Shown: piece after piece, positions 46,093 through 54,850 of the stretch
Position numbering within the stretch: position 1 is the stretch's first letter
Layout of the letters: each line of letters begins with the position of its first letter
NCBI RefSeq assembly: GCF_013410065.1
Contig: NZ_JACCCW010000002.1
Coordinates: forward strand, 310,001 to 374,000
Reading direction: 5' to 3'
Source: Granulicella arctica
GTDB lineage: Bacteria > Acidobacteriota > Terriglobia > Terriglobales > Acidobacteriaceae
DNA length: 64,000 bases
Program-made: the position numbers and the translations under genes
Notes under the pieces: generated by a model
The model's input: only the letters and a program-made list of their open reading frames with translations
What the model was told of the DNA's origin: nothing
The model's database searches: none

Positions 46093-47009
46093 TCCTGGCC
46101 GACGCCTATGCCGCTTGTCGACAAATTGCCCGGCGCGAGGCCAAAAATTTCTACTATGCATTCCGCGTGCTGCCGGCTCATAAGCGCGATGCCATGTGCG
46201 CGGTATACGCATTCATGCGACGCGCCGACGACATAGCCGACGACGAGTCGATGCCGGTGAACGAGCGACGACGTGTAATGGCTGAGTGGTTGACGGCATG
46301 GCGCTCTTCTCGGGCGGATGGGACCTCGGAAGACCCCGTGTTTGTCGCGCTACACGATACACAGCAGCGGTTCTCTATCTCCGATCAATTGCTCGAAGAG
46401 CTCGTACAGGGAACCTGCATGGATCTAGACGATACCGGTAGTGGTGCAGGTATCGACGTCGGTGCCGGATTGCAAGGTTACCGCACCTTCGACGAACTTT
46501 ATCGCTACTGCTATCTAGTTGCATCGGTTGTGGGGCTGGTCTGCATCCGTATCTTCGGCTACAGCGATCCGCATGCCGAAGAGCTGGCAGAAAAGACAGG
46601 CATTGCATTTCAATTGACCAACATTCTGCGAGACGTAAAAGAGGACGCGGAGCGAGGCCGCCTGTATCTGCCGCTAAGTATGATGGCAGAGTTTCACGTC
46701 ACTCCGGAAGACATCCTCGCCTTGGCCAATGGGCGGCAGATGCTCCCCAATGAGTGCGGCCTTCTGCACGGCCTGTCCGCAAAGGCGTGGGACTTTTATG
46801 CGGCAGCGGGCGAGTTATTGCCGATGATCGACGCTGATAGCCGAGCCGCACTCTGGGTGCTGGTGAAGATCTACAGCGGTCTTCTTGCCCGAATCGATGC
46901 TCAAAACGCGGACGTGTTCTCGCAGCGCGTCAGCGTGCCAACGACCATCAAACTGATGATCCTCGCGCAGGGCATGGGAAAGGCCATGCGGAACAGGATC
47001 ACAGCTTGA
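46089..47009 (+). CDS. hpnD: Presqualene diphosphate synthase
   Basis: HpnD joins two farnesyl diphosphates to presqualene diphosphate. The 306-residue protein shows ARREAKNFYYAFRVLPAHKR, the first Asp-rich motif FMRRADDIADDES, YCYLVASVVGLVCIRIFGY and the second motif TGIAFQLTNILRDVKEDAER followed by GRLYLP. These are the classic squalene/phytoene synthase signatures. It starts with GTG at 46089 inside the end of hpnC and overlaps hpnE (TTGA). The unbroken chain of 4-base overlaps indicates coupled translation of the three squalene enzymes. Confidence 0.93.
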   Translation: MILADAYAACRQIARREAKNFYYAFRVLPAHKRDAMCAVYAFMRRADDIADDESMPVNERRRVMAEWLTAWRSSRADGTSEDPVFVALHDTQQRFSISDQLLEELVQGTCMDLDDTGSGAGIDVGAGLQGYRTFDELYRYCYLVASVVGLVCIRIFGYSDPHAEELAEKTGIAFQLTNILRDVKEDAERGRLYLPLSMMAEFHVTPEDILALANGRQMLPNECGLLHGLSAKAWDFYAAAGELLPMIDADSRAALWVLVKIYSGLLARIDAQNADVFSQRVSVPTTIKLMILAQGMGKAMRNRITA

Positions 47010-48382
47010 GCGACGCTGTACAGAGTGATGTCATCGTCGTTGGCGGTGGGCTCGCTGGCATGGCTGCAGCCGTGGCCCTCGCCGAGGATGGAGCAAACGT
47101 CTCGCTTCTTGAGCGGCGACCGGAGATCGGAGGCCGAGCCTACTCCTACCTTCACCCCACGCTCGAAGAGACGGTCGATTCGCAGCACGTCGTCTTGGGA
47201 TGCTGCACCAATCTACTGGATCTATGCGCGAAGGCCGGGACCAGTGAAGCGATCCGATGGTATGACGAACTAGTCTTTCTAGAGCCGGGCGGTCGACGCA
47301 GCCTGATGAAGTCTGGCCTCCTTCCCGCTCCATCGCATCAGACGATCAGCTTTCTCCGCGCCCCGATGCTGGGTGTCCGCGACAAGCTGGGAATCGCAAC
47401 CGGCCTCATGGAGTTCCTGCGCGGTTATCCCGCAGATGATACCGAAAGCTTTGCAACCTGGCTCAAGCGAACCCGGCAGACCGACCGCGCCATTAGGCAC
47501 TTCTGGGAACCCGTTGTCGTCGGTGCATTGAACGATGGCTTCGAACGCTGTTCCACAAAGTACGCGGGAAAGGTCTTCCACGAATCCTTTCTGCGTTCAC
47601 CAGAAGGTGGCCGTCTCGGAATACCATCCGCACCTCTCAGCGAGTTCCTTTCTCCCATCGCCGAACATGCCACTCAGATTGGCGCAACGGTGAAACGCAA
47701 GAGCGGCGTCGAACGAATCGAACAAGCTGGCGACGGCCAATGGCGTGTGATCGTCGATGGAGAAGAACATCGTGCAGCATCCGTAATCCTCGCTACAAAC
47801 TTCAAAGAAGCCCAGCGGCTTCTGCACGATCTTCCCGGCGCTGCATTGGATTTTGACCCCTTCGTCGCCGCGCCGATTACAACGATTCATCTTTGGTACG
47901 ACCGCGACGTCACTGCACTCGATCACGCAGTCCTGTTGGATACGCGTATCCAGTGGGTGTTTGCGAAGTCGCGCATCCGGCGCTGGAAAGCGGAGCAGGG
48001 AAGCTATCTGGAACTGGTAATCAGCGCCTCCTGGCCGGAGTTGCAGCTTGGGCGGCAGGAGATTCTGGCCTCCGCCTTACGCGAACTTGAACTCTTCTTT
48101 CCGAGCATCAGAGGGGCAAAACTCTTGAAGAGCGCAGTACTGAAAGAGGCACGCGCAACCTACTCCGTTACTCCCGGCCTGGATCGCTTCCGTCCGAAGC
48201 AGCAGACGCAGTATCCGGGCCTCTATCTCGCAGGCGATTGGACCGCAACCGAGTGGCCATCGACGATGGAGGGAGCGGTACGGAGCGGCCGACTCGCAGC
48301 AGGCACCGTCGTGGAAAAAACGAATCGATTTATGGCAGCTGAGGCACCTGCAGCCGGTTTAATGCGCTGGCTAAGCCACTAA
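47006..48382 (+). CDS. hpnE: Hydroxysqualene dehydroxylase (FAD-dependent)
   Basis: HpnE reduces hydroxysqualene to squalene. The 458-residue amine-oxidase/phytoene-desaturase-type flavoprotein has the dinucleotide-binding motif VIVVGGGLAGMAAAVALAED with ERRPEIGGRAYS, and the C-terminal FAD motif LYLAGDWTATEWPSTMEGAV. The start is TTG at 47006, overlapping the hpnD stop. It is the last gene of the unit; the squalene-hopene cyclase is not in this window. The gene converges on a small transporter gene only 9 bases away. Confidence 0.93.
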   Translation: MSDAVQSDVIVVGGGLAGMAAAVALAEDGANVSLLERRPEIGGRAYSYLHPTLEETVDSQHVVLGCCTNLLDLCAKAGTSEAIRWYDELVFLEPGGRRSLMKSGLLPAPSHQTISFLRAPMLGVRDKLGIATGLMEFLRGYPADDTESFATWLKRTRQTDRAIRHFWEPVVVGALNDGFERCSTKYAGKVFHESFLRSPEGGRLGIPSAPLSEFLSPIAEHATQIGATVKRKSGVERIEQAGDGQWRVIVDGEEHRAASVILATNFKEAQRLLHDLPGAALDFDPFVAAPITTIHLWYDRDVTALDHAVLLDTRIQWVFAKSRIRRWKAEQGSYLELVISASWPELQLGRQEILASALRELELFFPSIRGAKLLKSAVLKEARATYSVTPGLDRFRPKQQTQYPGLYLAGDWTATEWPSTMEGAVRSGRLAAGTVVEKTNRFMAAEAPAAGLMRWLSH

Positions 48383-48391
48383 GCTCCACCC

Positions 48392-48781
48392 TTATCGACT
48401 TAGCAGGACAACTCCAATACAGACAAAAATTGCCGCGAACCATCGTCGCCGGTCGACATTTTCGTGCAAGAAAATCTTCGCAGCAGCAGCGTTTCCAATA
48501 AAAGTAAGCGAAGCACTGGCCGGTGCAGCGAGCGAGACATCAACCTTGCTCAGCGTAAAAAGGAGCGAGAAAAAACTTAGCGCCATCGATAACACACCGC
48601 AGAGAAACATGCTGCTGCCGGTAACAGCTTCGATCGCTCCGAGCATTCCGGATTTAGCGCGGACTAAGTCGAGGTCACCGATGCGGCGCATTGCTCCAGC
48701 AGTTAGTACGTCACCGGCGATCGCAGTCGCAGCCACCGTAACGATGAGCGCCCAGGTTTCAAGTGTAGAGGCTGGCGTCAT
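48392..48781 (-). CDS. Half-size DMT/EamA-type transporter, second of a pair
   Basis: This is an inner-membrane protein of 129 residues with four hydrophobic helices (for example ALIVTVAATAIAGDVLTAGA and WFAAIFVCIGVVLLS). The size and the pattern VSLAAPASASLTFIGNAAAA resemble a single EamA or SMR-like repeat of the drug/metabolite transporter superfamily. Its ATG overlaps the stop of the similar upstream gene, so the two halves are probably made together and form a heterodimer. The substrate is unknown. Location beside hopanoid genes may be meaningful or chance. Confidence 0.75.
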   Translation of the reverse strand: MTPASTLETWALIVTVAATAIAGDVLTAGAMRRIGDLDLVRAKSGMLGAIEAVTGSSMFLCGVLSMALSFFSLLFTLSKVDVSLAAPASASLTFIGNAAAAKIFLHENVDRRRWFAAIFVCIGVVLLSR

Positions 48782-49191
48782 TCTGTCGGGCTCGTTGGAT
48801 GTTCAGTAAGCGAAGGGCCATTGGCTACAAAGCCCACACCACAGACGATGAGGACTATGCCAAGCCAGCGGTAGACCGAGATATGCTCGTGCTGCCAGAA
48901 GCGTGCGAGCAAGGCAACAACCACGTAGCCAAATGCTGTAGAGGGCAGCACGAACGTCAGATCAGCCCAGCTGAGCGCCGTCAGGTAGCTTGCAAAAAAG
49001 CCAAGCAGCAACAGAATGCCAACACCAACCCAGGGATTTTTGAGAGCGACGAACAGCAGTTCAAGATGATGAAATGAGACGGAGCCTACCTGCGTCATGC
49101 CGTGCGCCAGCATAGTGTCGCCAACCGAAGCGGTAAGCATCACGCAGAGAAGAATCAGGTAGCGCTGTGGAGTGAGAGTATGTTTCATCAT
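48778..49191 (-). CDS. Half-size DMT/EamA-type transporter, first of a pair
   Basis: This is an inner-membrane protein of about 137 residues with four hydrophobic helices (LILLCVMLTASVGDTMLAHG, WVGVGILLLLGFFASYLTAL, TAFGYVVVALLARFW, WLGIVLIVCGVGFVA). The architecture is the same as that of its downstream partner, with a conserved SVGDTML/AGDVLTAG element in helix 1 of both. I chose ATG 49191; the frame opens at TTG 49212, inside the hpnJ terminator. A strong terminator separates it from hpnJ, so the pair has its own promoter or is read by leak-through. Confidence 0.72.
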   Translation of the reverse strand: MMKHTLTPQRYLILLCVMLTASVGDTMLAHGMTQVGSVSFHHLELLFVALKNPWVGVGILLLLGFFASYLTALSWADLTFVLPSTAFGYVVVALLARFWQHEHISVYRWLGIVLIVCGVGFVANGPSLTEHPTSPTE

Positions 49192-49210
49192 CCGTGGAGG
49201 AGAGCCGTGC

Positions 49211-49249
49211 AAAAAGATGCGGTCAGCATGAGGTCATGCTGACCGCATC
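49211..49249 (-). terminator. Rho-independent terminator of hpnJ
   Basis: A perfect 16-base stem (GATGCGGTCAGCATGA and complement) with a 2-base centre is followed on the minus strand by TTTTT. It lies 17 bases after the hpnJ stop and is the clearest intrinsic terminator in the window. Confidence 0.9.
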
Positions 49250-49265
49250 GGTCTGGTGAATGAGA

Positions 49266-50756
49266 TTACGCGTTCATGCTGACGGATTCCTGCGCCTTGA
49301 CTGCGTTCTCTTCGCGCTTGATACGGGCAGCCTTGTTGCGTTGCGAGCGAAGCCGCATGAAGTCCTTCGCTTCGGAATAGAGCCGTGGCACATCACGGTT
49401 CACAATCGCCTGCCACACCACGCGGAACGCAGCCTTGGGGCGGAAGTAGTACTCGTCGTAGAAACGGTGAACCATCTCCATCACATACTCTACCGGAAGG
49501 CCGGGGTATTCGATGTGAGCCATCTGGTGGCCGCCATCGTCCGACATCGCTTCGTTGGTGATGAAGCCGTTTTCCTTCGCGAAGTCGAAGAACTCCGTGC
49601 CTGGAAAGGCGTGCGCTATCGATACCTGAATCGTCTCGCAGTCAAGCTGCTTGGCAAACTCGATCGTATTACGGATCGACTCCTTCGTCTCTCCTGGCAG
49701 GCCGAGAATGAAGTCGCCATGGATGACGAGACCGAGCTTATGGCAGTCGCGGGTAAAGTCGAGCGCACGCTGTACAGTCGCGCCCTTCTTGATGTTCTTG
49801 AGAATCTGCGGGTCGCCCGATTCATAGCCGACGATGAGCAGCCGGCAACCAGCGTCCTTCATCGCCTTTAGCGTGTCATAGTCCGTCGTCACGCGCGAGG
49901 TGCAGGACCACGTGAGGCCAAGCGGAGCGAGCTTTTCGCAGAGCTCGATCGTGCGCGCCTTCTGGATGTTGAAGGTGTCGTCATCGAAGAAGAACTCCTT
50001 CACGTGGGGGAAGAGCTCCTTCGCCTGCTTCATCTCAGCAGCGACATCATCGGTGGAGCGCTTGCGCCACGCATGGCCCGAGAGCGTCTGCGGCCACAGG
50101 CAGAAGGTGCACTGCGCCGGGCAGCCACGCGTCGAATACAGCGCAACATAAGGATGTAGCAGGAACGGCACGTTGTACTTCGTGACATCGAGGTCGCGAT
50201 GATAGATCTCGGTGGCCCAGGGCATCTCATCGAGCTGCTCCGGGGTGACCTGCGGACGGTCGGGGTTATGAAGAATCTTGCCCGACTCCTTATCCTTGTA
50301 GCTCACGCCGAGGATCTCGTTCAGCGGCTTGCCCTGGGCAAACTCAACGACGGAGAAATCGAACTCGCGGCGGCAGATAAAGTCGATGGCAGGGCATTCG
50401 TTGAGAGCCTTATCCGGAGAAGTGGTAACCGGCGGTCCGACGAAGGCGATCTTGATTGAGGGGTAGGTCTGCTTGATAACCTCGGCCATCTTCTGGTCGC
50501 CGTCCCAGCCCATGGTGCTGGTGAAAAGGACGAGGAACTCATAGTCCTTGAGGATCTCGACGACCTCCTGCCACTTGACGTGGTGCGGCGGAGCATCGAG
50601 AAGGCGAGAGCCCTCGAGCATTCCGGCAGGGTAGGTGAGCCACACAGGATACCAGTACGACTCGATCTCGCGGGTGGCGGGCCAGCGGGAGCTGGCACCA
50701 CCGTCAAACTTCTCAAAAGAGGGCGGGTTCAGGAACAGTGTTTTTAAGGGCGTCAT
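49266..50756 (-). CDS. hpnJ: Hopanoid-associated radical SAM protein HpnJ
   Basis: HpnJ is a B12-binding-type radical SAM enzyme of hopanoid side-chain modification, linked in other bacteria to bacteriohopanetetrol cyclitol ether formation. The 496-residue protein begins with LKTLFLNPPSFEKFDGGAS, then has a cobalamin-binding-like domain (LVLFTSTMGWDGDQKM, IAFVGPPVTTSPDKAL), the cluster motif CPAQCTFCLWP (CxxxCxxC), FFDDDTFNIQKARTIELCEK and GYESGDPQILKNIKKG. I chose ATG 50756; the open frame extends upstream without family similarity. It faces hpnCDE across the transporter pair, so hopanoid genes lie on both strands here. A strong terminator follows. Confidence 0.9.
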   Translation of the reverse strand: MTPLKTLFLNPPSFEKFDGGASSRWPATREIESYWYPVWLTYPAGMLEGSRLLDAPPHHVKWQEVVEILKDYEFLVLFTSTMGWDGDQKMAEVIKQTYPSIKIAFVGPPVTTSPDKALNECPAIDFICRREFDFSVVEFAQGKPLNEILGVSYKDKESGKILHNPDRPQVTPEQLDEMPWATEIYHRDLDVTKYNVPFLLHPYVALYSTRGCPAQCTFCLWPQTLSGHAWRKRSTDDVAAEMKQAKELFPHVKEFFFDDDTFNIQKARTIELCEKLAPLGLTWSCTSRVTTDYDTLKAMKDAGCRLLIVGYESGDPQILKNIKKGATVQRALDFTRDCHKLGLVIHGDFILGLPGETKESIRNTIEFAKQLDCETIQVSIAHAFPGTEFFDFAKENGFITNEAMSDDGGHQMAHIEYPGLPVEYVMEMVHRFYDEYYFRPKAAFRVVWQAIVNRDVPRLYSEAKDFMRLRSQRNKAARIKREENAVKAQESVSMNA

Positions 50757-50861
50757 CGCTACTCTATAGTTTACCACTGAGGAAACACCCAGACGAGGAA
50801 TCCTTACGTATTCCTCTTGATTCAGTTGGTGTTGGGGGCCAAATACCAACCGAGATGGAGG

Positions 50862-51182
50862 CTAGTGGTGCAACTCGTGTGAAGTGGCCTTTGCCTCTCC
50901 GTTTGCGTCAAAAAAGACAAGCCAATAAGAGGACTTCAGCGGTGCAAAGGAGGATCGGTAGATCAGGACGTGGTCACAGGTCTCTGAGAGTGTCGTTCCA
51001 TAGGCAGAGCAGGAATGGTCGATCGAATGAGGCTTGCCAAGAGCTTTCAGGACACTCTTCTCATCGGCTCCAGGTTTGATGTGGGCGAAGGCGAACTGGA
51101 TCTTGTGGTCGTGGACAATGCCCTTCAGACAAAAAACGAGCGCAATCAGGGCAATGAGTAAAAGAAGTGGTTTGAGTTTCAT
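50862..51182 (-). CDS. Small secreted or anchored protein, SmpA/BamE-like pattern
   Basis: This 106-residue protein has an N-terminal hydrophobic segment (LLLLIALIALVFCLKG) that serves as a signal or membrane anchor. The middle, FAHIKPGADEKSVLKALGKP, resembles the helix-turn of SmpA/OmlA (BamE)-like domains (I..G....V...LG.P), followed by beta-rich sequence with two cysteines (CSAY...CDHV). A convincing lipobox is absent. The start immediately follows the TolC-like gene stop, so it is the last gene of the export operon. The function is not known. Confidence 0.65.
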   Translation of the reverse strand: MKLKPLLLLIALIALVFCLKGIVHDHKIQFAFAHIKPGADEKSVLKALGKPHSIDHSCSAYGTTLSETCDHVLIYRSSFAPLKSSYWLVFFDANGEAKATSHELHH

Positions 51183-51183
51183 A

Positions 51184-52548
51184 CTACGGCCTTTTCGAAG
51201 CAGCTAGCCCCGAAATGAGAGACTTGAGCCAAGGTTCGAGTTGTCCGGTCTGCCGCAAAAGGTTGATCTGTGCCTGCCGCATTTGAAGCGTTGTATCAAG
51301 GACGCTCAGAAACTTCTGACGCTCCGAGATCCGCGCGTTCTGCTCGTCCTTCGGACTCATCTGGCGCCCAGAGGTGTTTCCGGTCCCTTCCTGGAGCTGA
51401 ATCGTCATCGCTTCAAGCTGTTGCTGCGCCAATTGCTGATCTAGTTCCGCCACCTCGGCGCGAGCGCCGAGCTCTGCGGAGGCATGTTCCAGCTTCAGTT
51501 TGCCATCGAGGAACTGATCGCGTTGCAGGTCTGCCTCGCGCAACGCGTGGACAGCCTCCGCAGCAGACTCTCGCGCCTTGGCACGATGGCCTATATCTAG
51601 AATGGGCAGACTGATCTGGACAGCAATAGCAGCGTTGTTCTGCTGGAAATTGCGATAGTAGGCGCTGTAGTTGTTGAACGTGGCGAAGCGTTCGTATTGT
51701 GCGCCAAAGGCGATCTGAGGGCGGAGTTCATAGCGGGAGTCGCCAAATGCCTGCTCCTGTTTCGCCCGTGCATTGGCATAGGCCGCCAGAACTCCGGGAC
51801 TACTTGCTGTCTCCGCACCAGGGATGAGCAGAGTCTTTGAGGCAATGGCCGGAATACTGCTGCTCACGGTTGCAAGACCTTCTTCCGGAAGTCCCGTAAG
51901 TCGGGCGAGATGCGCTCGATCGCTCTCGGTTTCATCTTCGTCACGCAGCACGGAAAGCCGGATTTGGGCCTTGGTCAGCTTCGCAGTCGTCAGTTCGATT
52001 CCTGTATCCTGCCCTGCATCCAGACGGTCTTGCACGATAGAGACTAGTCGTGCAGCATCGTCTCCCTCTTCGTGCAAGGCGGCCTCTCGTTGAAGATCGT
52101 GATCGAGAGCGAGGTACGTGATCGCCGCATCCTCGGCTATCGCCTGGCGTGCATCCATAAGCGCGTAGTTGGCAGATTCGAGACCCGAGCGCGCGGCACG
52201 AATGTAGTCGTGTTGAGAAAAATTGAGGACCAGGGATTGCGCGCCAACATTGTAGATGGAAGGCTGACCGAGGGGAAAGCCATAGGAATAACCGAGGCCG
52301 GAGCCAGCCGTCACGGACGGGATGTAGACATCGCGGGCTTCGGACAGAGCGGCTCGCGCCTTATTGACATCCGCTTGCGCCATCTGCACGCGGGGGCTGT
52401 AGCGGAGGGAAAGATCGATCGCCGTAGTAAACGAAATTTGAGCACGCGCCGACATGCATGCCAGAGCCAGTGCACATACCACGATGGACAAACGGAGAAG
52501 GAAAGGCATACGTCCTGACAAGCCTCTTCTGGATTGCTTGAAGTCCAT
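51184..52548 (-). CDS. TolC-family outer-membrane efflux protein
   Basis: This 454-residue protein has a signal peptide (LLRLSIVVCALALACMSARA) and two long coiled-coil alpha regions typical of TolC/OEP trimers: AIDLSLRYSPRVQMAQADVN, then KARAALSEARDVYIPS, repeated in the C-half with YELRPQIAFGAQY and VQISLPILDIGHRAKARES. It forms the outer-membrane channel of a tripartite pump. ATG 52548 (MDFKQ) is preferred because the longer open frame to 52917 runs back through the TPR gene. The HlyD-like adaptor and TPR gene lie upstream in the same unit. No inner-membrane pump is encoded between them. Confidence 0.85.
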   Translation of the reverse strand: MDFKQSRRGLSGRMPFLLRLSIVVCALALACMSARAQISFTTAIDLSLRYSPRVQMAQADVNKARAALSEARDVYIPSVTAGSGLGYSYGFPLGQPSIYNVGAQSLVLNFSQHDYIRAARSGLESANYALMDARQAIAEDAAITYLALDHDLQREAALHEEGDDAARLVSIVQDRLDAGQDTGIELTTAKLTKAQIRLSVLRDEDETESDRAHLARLTGLPEEGLATVSSSIPAIASKTLLIPGAETASSPGVLAAYANARAKQEQAFGDSRYELRPQIAFGAQYERFATFNNYSAYYRNFQQNNAAIAVQISLPILDIGHRAKARESAAEAVHALREADLQRDQFLDGKLKLEHASAELGARAEVAELDQQLAQQQLEAMTIQLQEGTGNTSGRQMSPKDEQNARISERQKFLSVLDTTLQMRQAQINLLRQTGQLEPWLKSLISGLAASKRP

Positions 52549-52564
52549 AGTATCGCGTTCCAAT

Positions 52565-53545
52565 CTAGAGCCTCTGTATCGCAGTACGGGCTGGGGCGTA
52601 GGAGGATGCCAAGGCAAGAGCTGCTTCGTATTCCTGCCGTGCTCCTGCGGAGTCGCCGCGCTGAGCCAGTAGTTGCCCCAATTGAACATGAACCTTGAAT
52701 GCCGGGGCGGCCTCTGACTTGGCTGATGAGGCCAAATATAGTCGCAAGACCTTCTGGGCGAGATCCGGAGAACGATGCGCATCGCCAAGAATGCTTGCGA
52801 TATCCACGAGAGCTGCATCGTGCGCCCGATCCGCCTCCAGTGCCGACTGTAGCGCGGCGACCGCTTTATCTGGCTGGCCCTCACGCCGGTAGAAATTCCC
52901 CAGGTCGACCCAGGCATCTGGAGTTCTGCCTACAGTCACTGCCAGTTTGAACTCAGCCTCCGCTCTGCCCATATCTTTTTTCTTCTCTGCAATCATTGCA
53001 AGTAGGCGATGGGCATCCGAAGGAGAGTAAGGCTGAACCTCCGCCGCAAGGCGTTCTGCCTTATCTAGTCCACCTCCGATGAGCGCCGGTGCAGCGATGT
53101 AAAACTCGCCAAGCGCACTGGCAGCCCTCCCATTGCGGGAGTTCAATTGCACGGAGCGTTCGAACGATGCGCGAACTTTTTTAGCCATGCTCAAACCCGT
53201 CAATGGACCTGCATTAGAAGCTTTGAGGCCATATGCGCGTCCGAGCCACATCTGGCTATCGCTGTCGTTAGGAGCATACGAAACTGCGTGTTCGCATTCG
53301 TGGATCGCAGGGTCGGGCAATTCTTCCGAGTAATAAACACGGCAGAGGAGCAGGTGAGCTAAGGCATTCGATGAATCGCCCGAAAGAATATTCTGAAGCT
53401 GATGTATTGCGTCGTCCGCGCGGCCCTGCTGCAGAGCCTTCTCGGCAGACAGAGTGTCTGCAAAGACAGGATGCAAAAAACAAAACGAGAGAAGAAGGGA
53501 ACTGGCAAACCCGAAGATCGAACCAGCGGCACGAATCCTCATCAT
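52565..53545 (-). CDS. Secreted tetratricopeptide-repeat protein
   Basis: This 326-residue periplasmic protein has a signal peptide (GFASSLLLSFCFLHPVFADT) and about six TPR units, e.g. AEKALQQGRADDAIHQLQNI, AEFKLAVTVGRTPDAWVDLG and AKYEAALALASSYAP-like repeats (QEYEAALALASSYAP at the end). TPR arrays bind other proteins. Here the gene overlaps the adaptor gene by 4 bases (ATGA) and precedes the TolC-like gene by 16 bases, so a role in assembling this exporter is plausible. No enzymatic motif is seen. Confidence 0.85.
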   Translation of the reverse strand: MMRIRAAGSIFGFASSLLLSFCFLHPVFADTLSAEKALQQGRADDAIHQLQNILSGDSSNALAHLLLCRVYYSEELPDPAIHECEHAVSYAPNDSDSQMWLGRAYGLKASNAGPLTGLSMAKKVRASFERSVQLNSRNGRAASALGEFYIAAPALIGGGLDKAERLAAEVQPYSPSDAHRLLAMIAEKKKDMGRAEAEFKLAVTVGRTPDAWVDLGNFYRREGQPDKAVAALQSALEADRAHDAALVDIASILGDAHRSPDLAQKVLRLYLASSAKSEAAPAFKVHVQLGQLLAQRGDSAGARQEYEAALALASSYAPARTAIQRL

Positions 53546-54783
53546 TCGACTGGTTTTACCTCTAGTCCATTGGACAGATCGCGATTGCTGGTCGCGTTCA
53601 GGGCAATCGTATCCTTCTCTGTCAGGCCACCAGTGATCTCAACACGATTGAGATTGACGACTCCCACCTGGACTGGAGTCCAGACAAGTTTGTGATCGAC
53701 GACGCGATAGACATAGTTCTTCGTGGGGCTATCGGTATGCAGTGCCTCGCGAGGGATGCTGAGAACATTGAAGCGTTGCGAGGTCGTAACGGTTACCGTG
53801 ACATTAGTATTCGGTAGAAGATCCCCCTTCGCGTCATCTACGGTAATAATGCACTCGCCCACATTGCGTGTGTTATAGGTAATCACGGTCGTTGGTGCGA
53901 GGCTGATATGACCATGCCAGATTTGTAGTGGCTTGGCGTCCCAGACGATCTTAACGGATTGACCCTCCGCCAATTTTCCGATCTCCGGCTCATCGAAGTA
54001 GGCACGAATCTGAATGCGGTTGAGGTCCGCAACATCCAGCAGGTCTTCCCCGGCGGGAACGAAGTCGTACTGCGATACTGGAATAGAGTAGACAGTACCC
54101 GCGATCGGCGATCGAATATTAGCGCCTGCGAAACTACTGCGGGCCGAGGCCAGGGAGGCCTTTGCCTCTAAGATCTGTGCCTCCGATCGGGACCGATCCG
54201 TCGCGCTGTAGCGTTGCGTCGACCGCTGCTGCAGCCCCTGAAAGGTAGAGTTTGCTGACTCGAGACGCTGCTTTGCCGATGCTACCTCGCTAGCCGACGC
54301 TGCACCCTTCTGCTCAAGAAGCTGCAACGCAGCAAGGTCCTTCGTCGCCTGCTGCTGCTGCAACTGTGCGCGGCTCAGGTCTCCTTGCATGGCAAGGCGC
54401 TCATCCTGTGTTCCGCCCTGTTGTAGATCCGAGTGAGATGCCTCAGCTGATTTCAGCGAAGCATTTGCGGACGCCATCCGGGCGACGGCATCTGAGTCGT
54501 CCATCTTGACGAGAAGTTCTCCCACTTTGATCTTCTGCCCTACATCGACATAAATTTGCTCTACTACCCCAGGAGCGGGGGCGTGGGCTTGATATTCGTC
54601 AATGGGCTCTACCTTGCCGTTCGTCGAAACCGTGCTGAGCAGGTTCTGATGGGTTACTGGAGCCACCCGTACGCTGACAATCTCGCGGGTTAGGGAACGG
54701 ATTAACAGGCCTGCAAGGAGAGCGACAACAATCAAGCTGCCCCATATTGTCGCCGGATTGAAACGCTTTTCTGAAGTTGGCAT
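53542..54783 (-). CDS. HlyD/RND-type periplasmic adaptor (membrane fusion protein)
   Basis: This 413-residue protein links an inner-membrane pump to TolC. One N-terminal membrane helix (WGSLIVVALLAGLLI) is followed by a lipoyl half (APGVVEQIYVDVGQKIKVGE), a long coiled coil rich in Q/A/S (about residues 100-200), the second lipoyl half (ANIRSPIAGTVYSIPVSQYD), a beta-barrel and a membrane-proximal domain. I chose ATG 54783 because the longer frame to 54936 runs into recJ. It heads the exporter unit, 67 bases after recJ. The missing pump gene (MacB- or RND-like) must be elsewhere. Confidence 0.87.
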   Translation of the reverse strand: MPTSEKRFNPATIWGSLIVVALLAGLLIRSLTREIVSVRVAPVTHQNLLSTVSTNGKVEPIDEYQAHAPAPGVVEQIYVDVGQKIKVGELLVKMDDSDAVARMASANASLKSAEASHSDLQQGGTQDERLAMQGDLSRAQLQQQQATKDLAALQLLEQKGAASASEVASAKQRLESANSTFQGLQQRSTQRYSATDRSRSEAQILEAKASLASARSSFAGANIRSPIAGTVYSIPVSQYDFVPAGEDLLDVADLNRIQIRAYFDEPEIGKLAEGQSVKIVWDAKPLQIWHGHISLAPTTVITYNTRNVGECIITVDDAKGDLLPNTNVTVTVTTSQRFNVLSIPREALHTDSPTKNYVYRVVDHKLVWTPVQVGVVNLNRVEITGGLTEKDTIALNATSNRDLSNGLEVKPVE

Positions 54784-54850
54784 CGTATCCAAGAGTCGAA
54801 GGTCAGTATATAAGACGCCCCTGCTCCGAAAACGAAGCAAAGCTTTTTTA

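Noticed and set aside
52549..52917. Extended start for the TolC-like protein
   Set aside because: The extension runs through the TPR gene in another frame and has no signal peptide.
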